DNA of 6,653 nucleotides from positions 1 through 6,653 of the forward strand of contig JAENWI010000079.1 of the NCBI GenBank assembly GCA_016650115.1, read 5' to 3'. Source of the DNA: Peptostreptococcaceae bacterium (GTDB lineage Bacteria > Bacillota > Clostridia > Peptostreptococcales > Anaerovoracaceae). Each line of letters starts with the position of its first letter. The stretch's first letter is position 1. The translations under genes and the position numbers were made by a program. Of the stretch, positions 6,418 through 6,653 are shown piece by piece. The notes beneath the pieces were generated by a model. It saw only the letters and a program-made list of their open reading frames with translations. It was not told where the DNA came from and ran no database searches.

Positions 6418-6653
6418 ATGTTTAAAATCAATAAAGACACATGTATAAAATGCGGAAAATGTGCAGAAGTATGCCCTTTTACCTGTATATCAATGGAAAA
6501 CGAATATCCTGAGATGAAAGAGGCCAAAAGGAAAGCTTGCATGAAATGCCTTCATTGCGCAGCAATTTGCCCGACGGAAGCATTGGTCTTTGAGAATATG
6601 CCTTGCGAAAAGAGTCGAATCCAGAATCCAGGCGAAAACACTTACAATGAAAT
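6418..6653 (+). CDS. Double 4Fe-4S ferredoxin-domain protein, 3' end missing
   Basis: The frame is open from the ATG to the window edge, giving the first 78 residues of a longer or similar-sized protein. Two classical cluster-binding motifs are visible: C9-x2-C12-x2-C15-x3-C19-P and C41-x2-C44-x2-C47-x3-C51-P. Each has the proline after the fourth cysteine that is usual in bacterial ferredoxins, so two 4Fe-4S clusters are expected. The sequence continues past the second motif without a stop (MPCEKSRIQNPGENTYNE, 61-78), so it need not be a stand-alone ferredoxin. Clostridia commonly have proteins of about 270 aa with this kind of ferredoxin domain fused to a nitroreductase domain, which is my leading guess but cannot be tested from this fragment. 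Other redox proteins with an N-terminal ferredoxin domain remain possible. It lies 43 bases after nfo and is probably cotranscribed with it. Confidence 0.85.
   Translation, partial: MFKINKDTCIKCGKCAEVCPFTCISMENEYPEMKEAKRKACMKCLHCAAICPTEALVFENMPCEKSRIQNPGENTYNE

Overview
The window reads as a piece of chromosome from a low-GC Gram-positive anaerobe, most likely in the Clostridia. The A/T-rich codon use, strong AGGAGG-type ribosome binding sites, a lipoprotein-type PstS, and a bacterial ferredoxin-like reading frame at the right edge all point that way. I cannot name genus or species. Every supported gene is on the + strand, and there is no sign of an insertion sequence, CRISPR array, tRNA, rRNA or prophage.

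Layout. (1) 65-1096 encodes a short homoserine dehydrogenase without the C-terminal ACT domain. A good intrinsic terminator (1115-1161) follows it. (2) The 239-base gap 1097-1335 holds that terminator, then an array of TTAACA-type hexamers spaced about 11 bp apart, typical of PhoP binding sites in Gram-positives, then a near-consensus sigma-A promoter. (3) 1336-5481 is a complete high-affinity phosphate uptake operon in the classical order pstS-pstC-pstA-pstB-phoU. (4) 5541-6374 encodes endonuclease IV (nfo) with all nine metal ligands. (5) From 6418 to the right edge runs the start of a protein with two 4Fe-4S cluster motifs, cut off by the window.

How the genes work together. PstS is a membrane-anchored lipoprotein that captures phosphate outside the cell. 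PstC and PstA form the membrane channel, PstB powers it with ATP, and PhoU couples transporter state to phosphate signalling. The Pho-box array implies induction by phosphate limitation through a PhoP/PhoR-type two-component system that is not encoded here. No terminator is visible between pstS and the right edge, so nfo and the ferredoxin-like gene may be reached by readthrough from the pst promoter; this is inference. hom looks like a separate transcription unit.

No new kind of system is evident. The most unusual details are regulatory: the six-repeat Pho-box array, a perfect-length triple 10-bp tandem repeat across the pstS stop codon and the pstC ribosome binding site, and a small hairpin that would occlude the pstB ribosome binding site.
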